Shown piece after piece: positions 8,517 through 18,048 of a stretch of DNA of 64,000 nt. This DNA comes from Chryseobacterium bernardetii (GTDB taxonomy: Bacteria; Bacteroidota; Bacteroidia; Flavobacteriales; Weeksellaceae): NCBI RefSeq assembly GCF_003815975.1, contig NZ_CP033932.1, positions 3,577,501-3,641,500 on the forward strand. Direction: 5' to 3'. The stretch's first letter is position 1, and each line of letters opens with the position of its first letter. The position numbers and the translations under genes were made by a program. The notes under the pieces were generated by a model. It saw nothing but the letters and a program-made list of their open reading frames with translations. It did no database searches and had not been told where the DNA came from.

Positions 8517-9710
8517 CTATTTTCTATATTTTCTTTTTGAGACGTTAAAATACATCAAACTAATCACAAAAAGAAGAATTACAGTACATAAAATATAAAA
8601 GGGGTAAAAGTTCAAAAGCTGCTTTCCAAAGAGTATAGCCATGATGATGGAACTTACAGAACTTCCCAGGGAAGAAAAAATAACAATAAGTGAGGTAAAC
8701 AGATTGATTTTTTCTTTATCAACCAAATTGATCATTTTTGAATTGACAACAGGATAGAGTGGTGAGAGAAATAAACCTATAACCGGGAACAAAAAGAGGA
8801 TAATCCTTGAATCTCCGGAATCAAAATACTGAATACCTAAGATTATGATCAGTACAACAATAATAAGAGATATGCAGGTGATATAGTATCTGGATAATGA
8901 AAACCTACGGATAATATTGGCTGTAACAATTCTTCCTGCATACGAAAAGAGAGAAAGGAAAGAAGTGGCCTGAAGGGCAAAGAATGAATTGACTTTCAGA
9001 TGATTCTTGTAAAAGGAGGGTAGCCAGGAATTAAACCCCTGTTCTACAAAAACAATAAAGAAGATCACAGCAAGGAATAAAGCAACCACAGGAGTGGTAA
9101 ATCCTGATAATTCTGAGAATATATTATTGTTTTCCGATGGCTTAGACTCTGCTATTTCTATTTTTGAAAGAAGGAATATAGTAATTGCAGATAATGCAGC
9201 AATCATCAGAAACCCAAATCTCCAGAATTCAGAATATTGACTGGAGATAAGCCATCCAAAACCTGTATTGACAACAAATATTCCTATCATAAATGAAGCT
9301 TCTACGCTGTTCATTGTCTTTGCCAAAGATTTTTCATCTGAAATATTATTCCTGATGATTCCAAACACACATATTTTTCCAATGGCAAAACAAGCTCCGA
9401 TAATGGCAAACCATACTTTATAAAACCAGAATTCTTCTATAAAGGGAAGCAGACAGGAGCAAAATCCTACAATAGCTAAAGCTGCAATTAATGCTTTTTT
9501 TGTTCCTGTTTTATTGATGAAACTCACTGCAAAAAGAGAGATGAAAGCAATAGGCAGGTCTTTAAAAGATTCCAGAAATCCCAGTTCTCCGTAAGTAATA
9601 TTGGTATCTGCAAGCTGAAGGATGATAAGCCCCATACAGTTCAGTACCATTGAGAAAATAAGGAAGGTCAGTTTTAATGGAAGAGAAATTTTGGAATGCT
9701 TAGTGGTCAT
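8517..9710 (-). CDS. MFS transporter, probable sugar uptake
   Basis: A 397-residue inner-membrane protein with about twelve hydrophobic segments spread over the whole length, of typical MFS size. It has no signal peptide. A basic GTKKA segment follows the second helix region, where MFS proteins carry their conserved loop. It is co-directional with the Nudix-type regulator (16-base gap) and divergent from the glucan-utilisation operon, which suggests that it imports glucose or short gluco-oligosaccharides released by the periplasmic glycosidases. The substrate is inferred only from position. A minus-strand -7-like box (complement of CGAAGATA, 9762-9769; one mismatch) lies about 50 bases upstream. 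Confidence 0.75.
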   Translation of the reverse strand: MTTKHSKISLPLKLTFLIFSMVLNCMGLIILQLADTNITYGELGFLESFKDLPIAFISLFAVSFINKTGTKKALIAALAIVGFCSCLLPFIEEFWFYKVWFAIIGACFAIGKICVFGIIRNNISDEKSLAKTMNSVEASFMIGIFVVNTGFGWLISSQYSEFWRFGFLMIAALSAITIFLLSKIEIAESKPSENNNIFSELSGFTTPVVALFLAVIFFIVFVEQGFNSWLPSFYKNHLKVNSFFALQATSFLSLFSYAGRIVTANIIRRFSLSRYYITCISLIIVVLIIILGIQYFDSGDSRIILFLFPVIGLFLSPLYPVVNSKMINLVDKEKINLFTSLIVIFSSLGSSVSSIIMAILFGKQLLNFYPFYILCTVILLFVISLMYFNVSKRKYRK

Positions 9711-9888
9711 TTCGGGAGTTAAATTTATTGAATTTTTATAGCTTTTTATGAATAATTGATGCGAAGATATAGCTTTTAACCCTCAATAATAAACGAAATT
9801 TTAAAATATTTATTAATAAAATGTTAATTAATTGAAAAAAAATATATTTTTATTGTCTCAATTTGAGAATTAAAACAAATAGCTGTAT
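9711..9888. promoter_or_regulatory. Divergent promoter region with palindromic operator candidate
   Basis: This region separates the MFS/regulator pair from the SusC operon. On the plus strand, -7-like sequences TATATTTT/TATTTTTA occur at 9843-9852. They are followed at once by a perfect 13-base inverted repeat, TCTCAA-T-TTGAGA (9856-9868), which would cover the transcription start 20-30 bases before the SusC ATG. Such a position suits a repressor. Which protein binds it is not shown; the adjacent Nudix-type regulator is the obvious candidate. Confidence 0.5.
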
Positions 9889-12801
9889 ATGAATGTAAGA
9901 ATATCGAGAAATTTGGGAGTGATTGCCGTCCTCTATTTTACGGCTAACTTCAGTGGCCAGACGAAAAAGGACACGCTTTCTAAAGAAAACAAAATAGATG
10001 AGATTGTAGTGATTGGTTACGGGACTCAGAAGAAGAGTAATGTAACGGGAGCTATAGCAAGTGTAAGAGCAAAGGATATTGAGGATATTCCCTCAGGTAA
10101 GCCGGAGCAAGTGTTACAAGGTAGGGCAGCCGGTGTTTCTGTAGTTACTAATTCCGGACAGCCGGGATCTGCAGCAACAGTAAGGGTGCGTGGGGTAACT
10201 AGTTTCGGTGCCGGAAGTAATGATCCTTTGTGGGTTGTAGATGGAATTGTGGTGGATAATATTGCATGGCTTAACCAGTCTGATATAGAAAATATTGAAA
10301 TTCTGAAAGATGGTGCATCAGCAGCAATTTACGGTGTTTCTGCTGCTAAAGGGGTTATTCTTGTAACGACCAAGAAAGGGAAGAAGGGAAAAATGAATTT
10401 AACCTATAACGGTTTTTACGGGGTGGGATCAGCTTCAAAAAAATTGGATCTTTTGAATGCCAGCCAGTATGGAACTATTATTAATGAAGCTCTAACCAAT
10501 GCAGGAAAGGCCCCGCGTTTTACTAATCCTCAATCTTTTGGAGCTGGTACAGACTGGCAGGACATAGTTTTCAACACTGCTGAAAGAAAATCTCATGAAT
10601 TCAGTATAAGTGGAGGTAATGACAGATCTACTTTTTATTCTTCTTTCGGATATTATGAACAGGATGGAATTGTTCTGAAAGATATTTCAAATTATAAAAG
10701 GATGAATGTAAGGCTGAATTCTACCCATAAAGTTTTTGATTTTCTTACCATTGGACAAACATTCTCCTATACTCATCAAAAGACAAAAGGAGTTAATGCG
10801 AATGACGAATTCGGAGGACCTTTAAGTTCGGCTATAAATTTAGATCCTGTAACACCAGTAGTGGTTACAGACCCTGCCTTATTGAATACAAGCCCATATA
10901 ATAATGCAGGCATTTCTCCTTATTTGATTAGAGATGCCTTTGGAAATCCTTATGGAGTATCAACTATTGTAGAGAATGAGATGACAAACCCGCTGGCATT
11001 CAGGCAAACACAGCGTGGAAGATATAACTGGTCTGATGATTTCGTGGCAAATATATTTGCAGAGTTAAAGTTTTTACAACATTTTACTTTCAAAACTACC
11101 CTTAACGGAAAGCTATCTTATTGGGGAAAAGAGCAGTTTACCCCTAAATTTTATCTTAATACCAATTCAAGAAATACAGTATTCAATAGCTTTTTAAGAG
11201 AGAGCAATAGGAAGCTTGAATGGAATACGGAAAATACATTGACTTATCAGAATAAGTGGGGAAATCATAATTTAAGTGTATTAATCGGACAGGGAGCTTA
11301 CTTTTATAATATAGGTTCCGGAAACAACACCACTTATATCAATCTGCCTGTGAATACCTGGGAAGACGCTTCCTTTAATTTTGATGTTCCGCAGGAGAAC
11401 CGTTCAACATCAGCTTATGACGGAGTTGAAACTCATAAGGCCTCTTATTTTGCCAGAGTTATTTACGATTATGAAGATAAATACCTGTTTACCGGTACAA
11501 TACGTAGAGACGGTTCTTCTAAATTTGCAAAAAACAGACATTGGGGAAACTTTCCAGCCTTCTCTTTGGGATGGAATATCTCCAACGAAAACTTCTGGCC
11601 GGAGAATAAGGTCGTTAATACCTTGAAATTCAGGGGAGGATATGGTGTTTTAGGTAATGATGCTATTGAAAACTTCAGGTTTGCCAATTTCCTTAAATCA
11701 GGAAGCAATTATACTTATGGTGATAATAATATCATTATCGGATATGCTCCAACTACTCTTGAAAACCCGGATCTTCGCTGGGAAGAGACTTCTCAGTTGA
11801 ATATTGCTGCCGATTTGAAATTCTTAAATGATTTTACTTTGACAGTGGATTGGTTTAAGAAGAAAACAACGGATATTCTTCGCCAGGTGGATATTCCGGG
11901 ATATGTAGGTGCTCCGGACAGACCTTGGAGAAATGTGGGGGATATGAACAATACTGGAGTTGAAGTTAATCTGGGATATAAAAAGACCTGGTCTGATTTC
12001 GGAATTTCAGTAAATGGTAATTTCTCCTATTTAAAGAATGAAGTAACAAGACTTGAAGATGATAAAATCTACGAAAACTTTGCATCTTTCCAGTCTATGG
12101 GACCGGTAACAAGATTCCAGGTGGGTTCACCTTATGGAGCTTTTTATGGATATCAGAATCTGGGTATCTTCCAGACACAGTCAGAAATTGATGCCTATAG
12201 AAATGCTAGTGGTGGCTTGATACAGCCTAATGCCAAGCCTGGTGATTTTAAAAGATTGGATGCAAATGGTGATGGTAGAATCAATCAGGATGATTATGAA
12301 TATTTAGGAAGTTCTGTGCCTAAGTTTACCTATGGTTTAACATTAAATCTTAATTATAAGAATGTTGATTTGATGGTGTTTTTACAAGGACAGGGGGGGA
12401 ATAAGATTTTCCAGGGTCTCAGAAGACTTGATCTGTTCTACAGCAATTATCAAACTACAATTCTTGATCGATGGACAGGACCTGGTACTTCAAATACGGT
12501 GGCAAGATTGGATGCTGACGACAAAAATGAGAATTACACCAAAATGTCTGACTATTATCTTCAAAAAGGGGATTTTATGAGAATTAAATTGGTTCAGCTG
12601 GGATATACCTTGCCGGGAGATATTTCAAAACGCTTTGGTGCAAGTAAAGTGAGATTTTATGTGACAGGAGAAAACCTGTTTACGTTTACAAAATATACAG
12701 GATATGATCCTGAGATTGCTGTAAACGATTCCTATGGAATAGATAGAGCCTATTATCCACAGGCCAGAACATTCATATTTGGTGCTAATATTCAATTCTA
12801 A
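9889..12801 (+). CDS. SusC/RagA-family TonB-linked outer-membrane transporter
   Basis: A 970-residue TonB-dependent transporter. After a signal peptide (about 1-24) comes a TonB box-like stretch (EIVVIGYG, about 38-45), then the plug domain with the SusC signatures LQGRAAGVSV, VRVRG and LWVVDGIVVDN, and then a long barrel ending in FGANIQF with a terminal Phe. It lacks the roughly 80-residue carboxypeptidase-regulatory-like domain that precedes the TonB box in many SusC proteins. With the SusD protein that follows 8 bases later it should form a lidded importer for oligosaccharides. The downstream glycosidases point to beta-glucan as substrate. It is the first gene of a six-gene operon. Confidence 0.95.
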   Translation: MNVRISRNLGVIAVLYFTANFSGQTKKDTLSKENKIDEIVVIGYGTQKKSNVTGAIASVRAKDIEDIPSGKPEQVLQGRAAGVSVVTNSGQPGSAATVRVRGVTSFGAGSNDPLWVVDGIVVDNIAWLNQSDIENIEILKDGASAAIYGVSAAKGVILVTTKKGKKGKMNLTYNGFYGVGSASKKLDLLNASQYGTIINEALTNAGKAPRFTNPQSFGAGTDWQDIVFNTAERKSHEFSISGGNDRSTFYSSFGYYEQDGIVLKDISNYKRMNVRLNSTHKVFDFLTIGQTFSYTHQKTKGVNANDEFGGPLSSAINLDPVTPVVVTDPALLNTSPYNNAGISPYLIRDAFGNPYGVSTIVENEMTNPLAFRQTQRGRYNWSDDFVANIFAELKFLQHFTFKTTLNGKLSYWGKEQFTPKFYLNTNSRNTVFNSFLRESNRKLEWNTENTLTYQNKWGNHNLSVLIGQGAYFYNIGSGNNTTYINLPVNTWEDASFNFDVPQENRSTSAYDGVETHKASYFARVIYDYEDKYLFTGTIRRDGSSKFAKNRHWGNFPAFSLGWNISNENFWPENKVVNTLKFRGGYGVLGNDAIENFRFANFLKSGSNYTYGDNNIIIGYAPTTLENPDLRWEETSQLNIAADLKFLNDFTLTVDWFKKKTTDILRQVDIPGYVGAPDRPWRNVGDMNNTGVEVNLGYKKTWSDFGISVNGNFSYLKNEVTRLEDDKIYENFASFQSMGPVTRFQVGSPYGAFYGYQNLGIFQTQSEIDAYRNASGGLIQPNAKPGDFKRLDANGDGRINQDDYEYLGSSVPKFTYGLTLNLNYKNVDLMVFLQGQGGNKIFQGLRRLDLFYSNYQTTILDRWTGPGTSNTVARLDADDKNENYTKMSDYYLQKGDFMRIKLVQLGYTLPGDISKRFGASKVRFYVTGENLFTFTKYTGYDPEIAVNDSYGIDRAYYPQARTFIFGANIQF

Positions 12802-12809
12802 AAAACAAC

Positions 12810-14339
12810 ATGAAAAATAGATTCTATAAAGCAATAGTACTGATCGCTCTTACATCAGGTATTGGATTCAGTTCCGTATCTTGTGGTGATGAGTTCATTG
12901 AAGATGTACAGAATAAAGGAGCTTTTGACTCCAATAACTACTTCCAGAATGAAGAACAATCTTTTAGTGCACTGGTATCAGTGTATGACCTTCTAAGAAA
13001 ATATTCCGGTGGGTTTGAAAATACAGTAACTTTCTTTAACGCAGCTTCTGATGATTTCTATTCTGGGGGTGGAAGTCCTACAGACGGTACCGGGATACAA
13101 AGTTTTTCTAATTATTCTATTGATCAGATTACTGTTCCTAAAACCTATTGGAATGATTTCTATCAGGGAATTGCTAGAGCAAATCTTCTTATTCAGAGAA
13201 TTCCAGATGCTAAAATGAATGATCAAACACGCAAGAGATTTATTGCTGAAGCTAAAACTTTGAGGGCTCTTTACTATTTTGAATTGCTGAAAATGTTTGG
13301 GAATATTCCACTAATTTTAAAACCTATTACAGCTACCGATGATTATTATAATATTCCTCAGGCAGAACCTCAGAAAGTATACGAGCAAATTGAATCAGAT
13401 ATTTTAGAATCCATTAATGATCTTCCACTATCTATTGCTCCTACTAACAAGGCTGAAGTAGGACGAATAAGCCAGGGGACAGCCAGAGCTATCTTAGGAA
13501 AAATTTATCTGTATAACAATAAAAAAGATCTTGCTGCAGCTCAATTTGCTGAAGTAAACGGAACGCCGGGACAAGTCAGTCAGTATGGATATAAATTAAT
13601 TGCCAATTATGATGACCTGTGGAGACCGGACAATAAGTTCACCACAGAATCTATTCTGGAAGTAATGCATACCAATAAAGGAAATTCGGATTGGGGCTTC
13701 TGGGGTCAAGGGAAAGATGAAGGAAATTCTATCTGTATAATGATAGGACCAAGAGGATACGATAGATTAAAAACTACGGCGCCTGATATTGTTTCAGGAT
13801 GGGCGTTTAATACTGTAACAGAAGATCTTTATAATTTCTTGAAGAACGATCCGAGAGTCAATGCCACTATCCTGAACGCAAAACAACTGACTGCAAACGG
13901 AGAGATTAAATATTCTCCTGCTCATAATGATACCGGTTATTTTTTGAATAAATATCTTCCTAGAAGAGATGAAGTTTCTAATCTTCCCGGAGCTCCGGAG
14001 TTAAACTACAGTAGGAATTACATCGTAATTAGGTTGGCAGACACTTACTTAATGGAAGCGGAAGCATTAAACGGCTCAGGTGCGAGAGCTCAAGCTCTAT
14101 TGGATGCAGTAAGAGCAAGAGTTGGACTTCCTTCAATACCGGTAACACTACAAGCTGTTAAAGATGAACGCAGACGTGAATTAGCCGGTGAAGGACACCG
14201 ATGGTTTGATCTTGTAAGATGGGGAGAAGCACCTTCCAAATTAGCATCAAGAGGATTTAAGCCTAATAAGAATGAGCTTTTACCAATTCCTTATAATGAA
14301 CTTCTTAATACGAAGATCAAGCAAAATCCCGGTTACTAA
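12810..14339 (+). CDS. SusD/RagB-family glycan-binding lipoprotein
   Basis: A 509-residue surface lipoprotein. The signal peptide ends in the lipobox SVSC, giving lipidation at Cys25. The body shows the SusD family pattern: helical repeats with RFIAEAKTLRALYYFELLK (about 148-166), a middle insertion, and the C-terminal RRRELAGEGHRWFDLVRWG signature (about 452-470), followed by the usual ending LLPIPYNE. It begins 8 bases after the susC stop. It acts as the lid and glycan-capturing partner of the SusC barrel at the outer face of the outer membrane. Confidence 0.95.
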   Translation: MKNRFYKAIVLIALTSGIGFSSVSCGDEFIEDVQNKGAFDSNNYFQNEEQSFSALVSVYDLLRKYSGGFENTVTFFNAASDDFYSGGGSPTDGTGIQSFSNYSIDQITVPKTYWNDFYQGIARANLLIQRIPDAKMNDQTRKRFIAEAKTLRALYYFELLKMFGNIPLILKPITATDDYYNIPQAEPQKVYEQIESDILESINDLPLSIAPTNKAEVGRISQGTARAILGKIYLYNNKKDLAAAQFAEVNGTPGQVSQYGYKLIANYDDLWRPDNKFTTESILEVMHTNKGNSDWGFWGQGKDEGNSICIMIGPRGYDRLKTTAPDIVSGWAFNTVTEDLYNFLKNDPRVNATILNAKQLTANGEIKYSPAHNDTGYFLNKYLPRRDEVSNLPGAPELNYSRNYIVIRLADTYLMEAEALNGSGARAQALLDAVRARVGLPSIPVTLQAVKDERRRELAGEGHRWFDLVRWGEAPSKLASRGFKPNKNELLPIPYNELLNTKIKQNPGY

Positions 14340-14342
14340 AAT

Positions 14343-15767
14343 ATGAAGTTTCACAACTTATATAGTTTCTTTAGAGGTGCCGCACTACTTAGTGGTGTGG
14401 CCCTTTTTTCTTTATCTTGTGTGTCTAATGTTTCCAGTAAAGGAAATGAAATACAGTACTGGCTTACAAAAGGAGATGAAAGTGCAAAATTACAGCAGCA
14501 GCCCCCAGTTAAATTTGTAAATAATACCAACAGCTTTCAGAATATTGAAATTGATGATACCCAAAAGTTTCAATATATTGATGGTTTCGGATATACGTTG
14601 ACAGGAGGAAGTGGTGAGGTAATCAATCGTTTATCCTCATCAAAAAAGAAAGCATTATTGAATGAGCTTTTTGGGAATGATAAAAATTCTGTTTCTATCA
14701 GTTACCTGAGATTAAGCATTGGAGCTTCAGACCTTGATGGTGAAGTTTTTTCCTATGATGATCTTCCGGAAGGACAGACTGATGTTTCGCTTTCCAAATT
14801 CAGTTTAGCAAAAAATAAGGACCTTATTGTAATGCTGAAGGAAATTTTAGCCATCAATCCTAAGATAAAGATTATTGCAACACCGTGGTCTGCTCCCGTT
14901 TGGATGAAAGATAACGGAAAGTCGAAAGGGGGAAGTTTAAAACCTGAATTTTACGAGGCTTACGCCCGTTATTTTGTGAAATACATCCATGAAATGCGGA
15001 AGGAAGGGATCACTATTGACGCTGTTACCCCTCAAAATGAACCTTTACATCCGGGTAATAACCCAAGTATGTATATGCCGTCTGACAAACAGAGAGATTT
15101 TATTAAAGGCTATCTGGGACCTGTTTTTAGAAAGAACAATATCAAAACAAAGATTGTTGTATACGATCACAATTGCAACAAACCGGAATATGCCCTTGAT
15201 ATTCTGAAAGACCCGGATGCTAATCAGTATATTGACGGATCTGCTTTTCACTTGTATGAAGGTGATATATCAGCATTAAGTACAGTTCATGATGCTTTTC
15301 CCGATAAGAATTTATATTTCACCGAACAATGGACAGGTTCAAAAGGAACTTTCAGCGAAGACCTGAACTGGCATATGAAGAATGTGATCATCGGATCCAT
15401 GAGGAACTGGAGTAAAACAGCTCTGGAATGGAATCTTGCCAATGATGCAGAATATGGTCCCCATACAGACGGCGGATGTACAGAATGTAAAGGAGCTATT
15501 ACCGTTTCTGACAGTGAAAACTTTACCAGAAATGTAGGTTATTATATTGTGGCACATGCCTCTAAGTTTATACCGGCAGGTTCCCGGCGTATTGCTTCTA
15601 CCCAGACCCGATATTTATCAACAGCAGCATTTAGAACTCCGGCAGGGAAAACAGTGCTGATTGTTCAGAATGATAATAAAGGCATTGAAAATTTTAATAT
15701 TAAATTTGCCGGAAAGATCGCTACAGTGAACATTCCTGGGCAATCTGCCGCAACTTATATTTTTTAA
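14343..15767 (+). CDS. GH30 family beta-glycosidase (lipoprotein), probable endo-beta-1,6-glucanase
   Basis: A 474-residue protein starting 3 bases after the susD stop. The lipobox SLSC (Cys26) marks it as a lipoprotein. It has the GH30 glucosylceramidase-like barrel with the acid/base in VTPQNEP (Glu233) and the nucleophile in YFTEQW (Glu328), and a C-terminal beta-domain typical of the family. GH30 enzymes in SusCD operons together with GH3 and GH16 are usually endo-beta-1,6-glucanases, and surface anchoring fits a role in the first cut of an extracellular polymer. Beta-glucosidase or xylanase activity cannot be excluded from sequence alone. The downstream GH30 (18898-20337) is a distinct paralogue. 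Confidence 0.88.
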   Translation: MKFHNLYSFFRGAALLSGVALFSLSCVSNVSSKGNEIQYWLTKGDESAKLQQQPPVKFVNNTNSFQNIEIDDTQKFQYIDGFGYTLTGGSGEVINRLSSSKKKALLNELFGNDKNSVSISYLRLSIGASDLDGEVFSYDDLPEGQTDVSLSKFSLAKNKDLIVMLKEILAINPKIKIIATPWSAPVWMKDNGKSKGGSLKPEFYEAYARYFVKYIHEMRKEGITIDAVTPQNEPLHPGNNPSMYMPSDKQRDFIKGYLGPVFRKNNIKTKIVVYDHNCNKPEYALDILKDPDANQYIDGSAFHLYEGDISALSTVHDAFPDKNLYFTEQWTGSKGTFSEDLNWHMKNVIIGSMRNWSKTALEWNLANDAEYGPHTDGGCTECKGAITVSDSENFTRNVGYYIVAHASKFIPAGSRRIASTQTRYLSTAAFRTPAGKTVLIVQNDNKGIENFNIKFAGKIATVNIPGQSAATYIF

Positions 15768-15777
15768 TTGAATAAGT

Positions 15778-18000
15778 ATGAAGAGAGTTTATTTGTTACT
15801 GGCATTCTCAGCATTTGGAATGAGCGCCTACGCACAGAAAACAACAGATCAGAGAGTAGCGGAACTTTTATCTAAAATGACACTGGAAGAAAAAATAGGG
15901 CAGATGGTGCAGTACAGTGGATTTGAATATGCCACAGGACCCCAGCATTCCAATTCAGCGGCAGTGTTGGAAGAAATAAAAAAAGGAAAAGTTGGCTCTA
16001 TGCTGAATGTTGCCGGAGCAGAAGAAACCAGAGCATTTCAGAAACTGGCCATGCAGTCCCGGTTGAAGATTCCTTTATTGTTCGGACAGGATGTTATCCA
16101 TGGATACAGAACTACTTTTCCTGTTAACATTGGGCAGGCAGCAAGCTGGGATCTGGGAATGATAGAGAAATCAGAAAGAATTGCAGCTACAGAAGCGTCT
16201 GCTTATGGTATTCACTGGACTTTTGCCCCGATGGTAGATATTGCCAGAGACCCAAGGTGGGGAAGAGTGATGGAAGGTTCAGGAGAAGATACTTATCTGG
16301 GAACTCAGATCGGGTTGGCGAGAATTAAAGGATTTCAGGGAAAAGGATTAGGAAGCCTTGATGCCGTTATGGCCTGTGCAAAACATTTTGCAGCATATGG
16401 TGCAGCGGTAGGAGGCAGAGACTATAATTCGGTAGACATGAGCCTCAGACAACTGAATGAAACCTACCTTCCGCCTTTCAAAGCGGCAGCCGGAGCCGGA
16501 GTTGCTACTTTCATGAATTCTTTCAATGATATTAACGGAATTCCAGCTACAGCCAATCAATATATCCAAAGAAATTTACTGAAAGGAAAATGGAATTACA
16601 AAGGTTTTGTAGTTTCAGACTGGGGAAGTATTGGAGAAATGATTCCTCACGGATATGCAAAAGATGGTGCTGAGGCTGCTGAAAAAGCAATACAGGGAGG
16701 CAGTGATATGGATATGGAAAGCCGGGTATATATGGCAGAACTTCCGAAACTTGTTAAAGAAGGAAAAGTAGATGCTAAACTGGTGGATGATGCTACAGGA
16801 AGAATTTTAACCAAAAAATTCGAGATGGGGCTTTTCGATGATCCTTACCGGTTCAGTAATGAAAAAAGACAGAAAGAACAGGTTAATAACCAGGAAAACA
16901 GAAAATTCGGAAGAGAATTCGGATCTAAAAGTATTGTTCTTCTTAAAAATAAAGACAATATGCTTCCGCTTTCAAAAGAAGTAAAGACAGTGGCCTTAAT
17001 TGGTCCGTTTGGTAAGGAAACCGTAGCTAATCATGGGTTTTGGTCTATTGCTTTTAAAGATGATACCCAAAGAATTGTTTCACAGTTTGATGGGATTAAA
17101 AATCAACTCAGTAAAAATTCTACCTTATTATATGCAAAAGGCTGCAATGTAGATGATCAGGACAAAACCATGTTTGCAGAAGCAATAGAGATAGCCAGAA
17201 AATCTGATGTGGTGATTATGACTTTAGGAGAAGGACATGCGATGAGTGGTGAAGCAAAAAGCCGAAGCAATATTGGTTTCTCAGGGGTACAGGAAGATCT
17301 GTTAAAAGAAGTTGCTAAAACAGGAAAACCAATTATTCTTATGATTAATGCAGGAAGACCTTTGATTTTCAACTGGGCGGCAGATCATATTCCAGCTATT
17401 GTTTATACCTGGTGGCTGGGAACGGAAGCTGGGAATTCTATTGCTGATATTCTGTTTGGAGCAGTAAATCCAAGTGGAAAACTTCCGATGACTTTTCCAA
17501 GAACCGAAGGGCAGATTCCGGTTTATTATAATCACTACAATACAGGAAGACCTGCAAAGAATAATACAGACAGAAATTACGTTTCAGCATATATTGATCT
17601 CGATAATGATCCGAAATTCCCGTTTGGATTTGGGTTAAGTTATACAGATTTTACCTATTCCGATATGATTTTAAGTTCCGAAAACCTGAAAGGGGATCAG
17701 AAATTAAACATAAGTGTTACGGTTTCCAATACTGGGAAATATGACGGGGAGGAAGTCGTACAGCTTTATATAAGAGATCTTTTTGGAAAAGTAGTAAGAC
17801 CTGTGAAAGAGTTGAAAGGTTTTAAAAAAATATTTATCAAAAAAGGAGAGGCCCAAAAAGTAGAATTTACCCTGACTCCGGATGATCTGAAATTTTTTGA
17901 TGACGAATTGAATTTTGACTGGGAAGAAGGTGAGTTTGATATTATGGTGGGAACCAGTTCTCAGAATGTACAAACCAAAAGAATTAATTGGCTGAAATAA
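15778..18000 (+). CDS. bglX: GH3 beta-glucosidase, BglX-like
   Basis: A 740-residue periplasmic enzyme with a signal peptide cut after AYA (about residue 19). The N-terminal GH3 barrel contains KHFAAYG and the nucleophile motif VVSDWGS (Asp281). The second GH3 domain (about 380-620) and the C-terminal fibronectin-III-like domain (about 650-735, starting near LNISVTVSNTGKYDGEEVV) are both present, giving the full BglX architecture and length. It should release glucose from the non-reducing ends of oligosaccharides brought in by the SusC/SusD pair. It lies 10 bases after the first GH30 gene, in the same operon. Specificity for beta-1,3 or beta-1,6 links is not visible. Confidence 0.9.
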   Translation: MKRVYLLLAFSAFGMSAYAQKTTDQRVAELLSKMTLEEKIGQMVQYSGFEYATGPQHSNSAAVLEEIKKGKVGSMLNVAGAEETRAFQKLAMQSRLKIPLLFGQDVIHGYRTTFPVNIGQAASWDLGMIEKSERIAATEASAYGIHWTFAPMVDIARDPRWGRVMEGSGEDTYLGTQIGLARIKGFQGKGLGSLDAVMACAKHFAAYGAAVGGRDYNSVDMSLRQLNETYLPPFKAAAGAGVATFMNSFNDINGIPATANQYIQRNLLKGKWNYKGFVVSDWGSIGEMIPHGYAKDGAEAAEKAIQGGSDMDMESRVYMAELPKLVKEGKVDAKLVDDATGRILTKKFEMGLFDDPYRFSNEKRQKEQVNNQENRKFGREFGSKSIVLLKNKDNMLPLSKEVKTVALIGPFGKETVANHGFWSIAFKDDTQRIVSQFDGIKNQLSKNSTLLYAKGCNVDDQDKTMFAEAIEIARKSDVVIMTLGEGHAMSGEAKSRSNIGFSGVQEDLLKEVAKTGKPIILMINAGRPLIFNWAADHIPAIVYTWWLGTEAGNSIADILFGAVNPSGKLPMTFPRTEGQIPVYYNHYNTGRPAKNNTDRNYVSAYIDLDNDPKFPFGFGLSYTDFTYSDMILSSENLKGDQKLNISVTVSNTGKYDGEEVVQLYIRDLFGKVVRPVKELKGFKKIFIKKGEAQKVEFTLTPDDLKFFDDELNFDWEEGEFDIMVGTSSQNVQTKRINWLK

Positions 18001-18048
18001 ATTTAGCTGTTCAATATAATGGATTAAAAACGCCCCCAAACGTATTAT

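Noticed and set aside
17704..18039. 111-residue minus-strand open frame at the end of the GH3 gene
   Set aside because: It lies antisense to the conserved fibronectin-like domain and has no promoter or homology signs.
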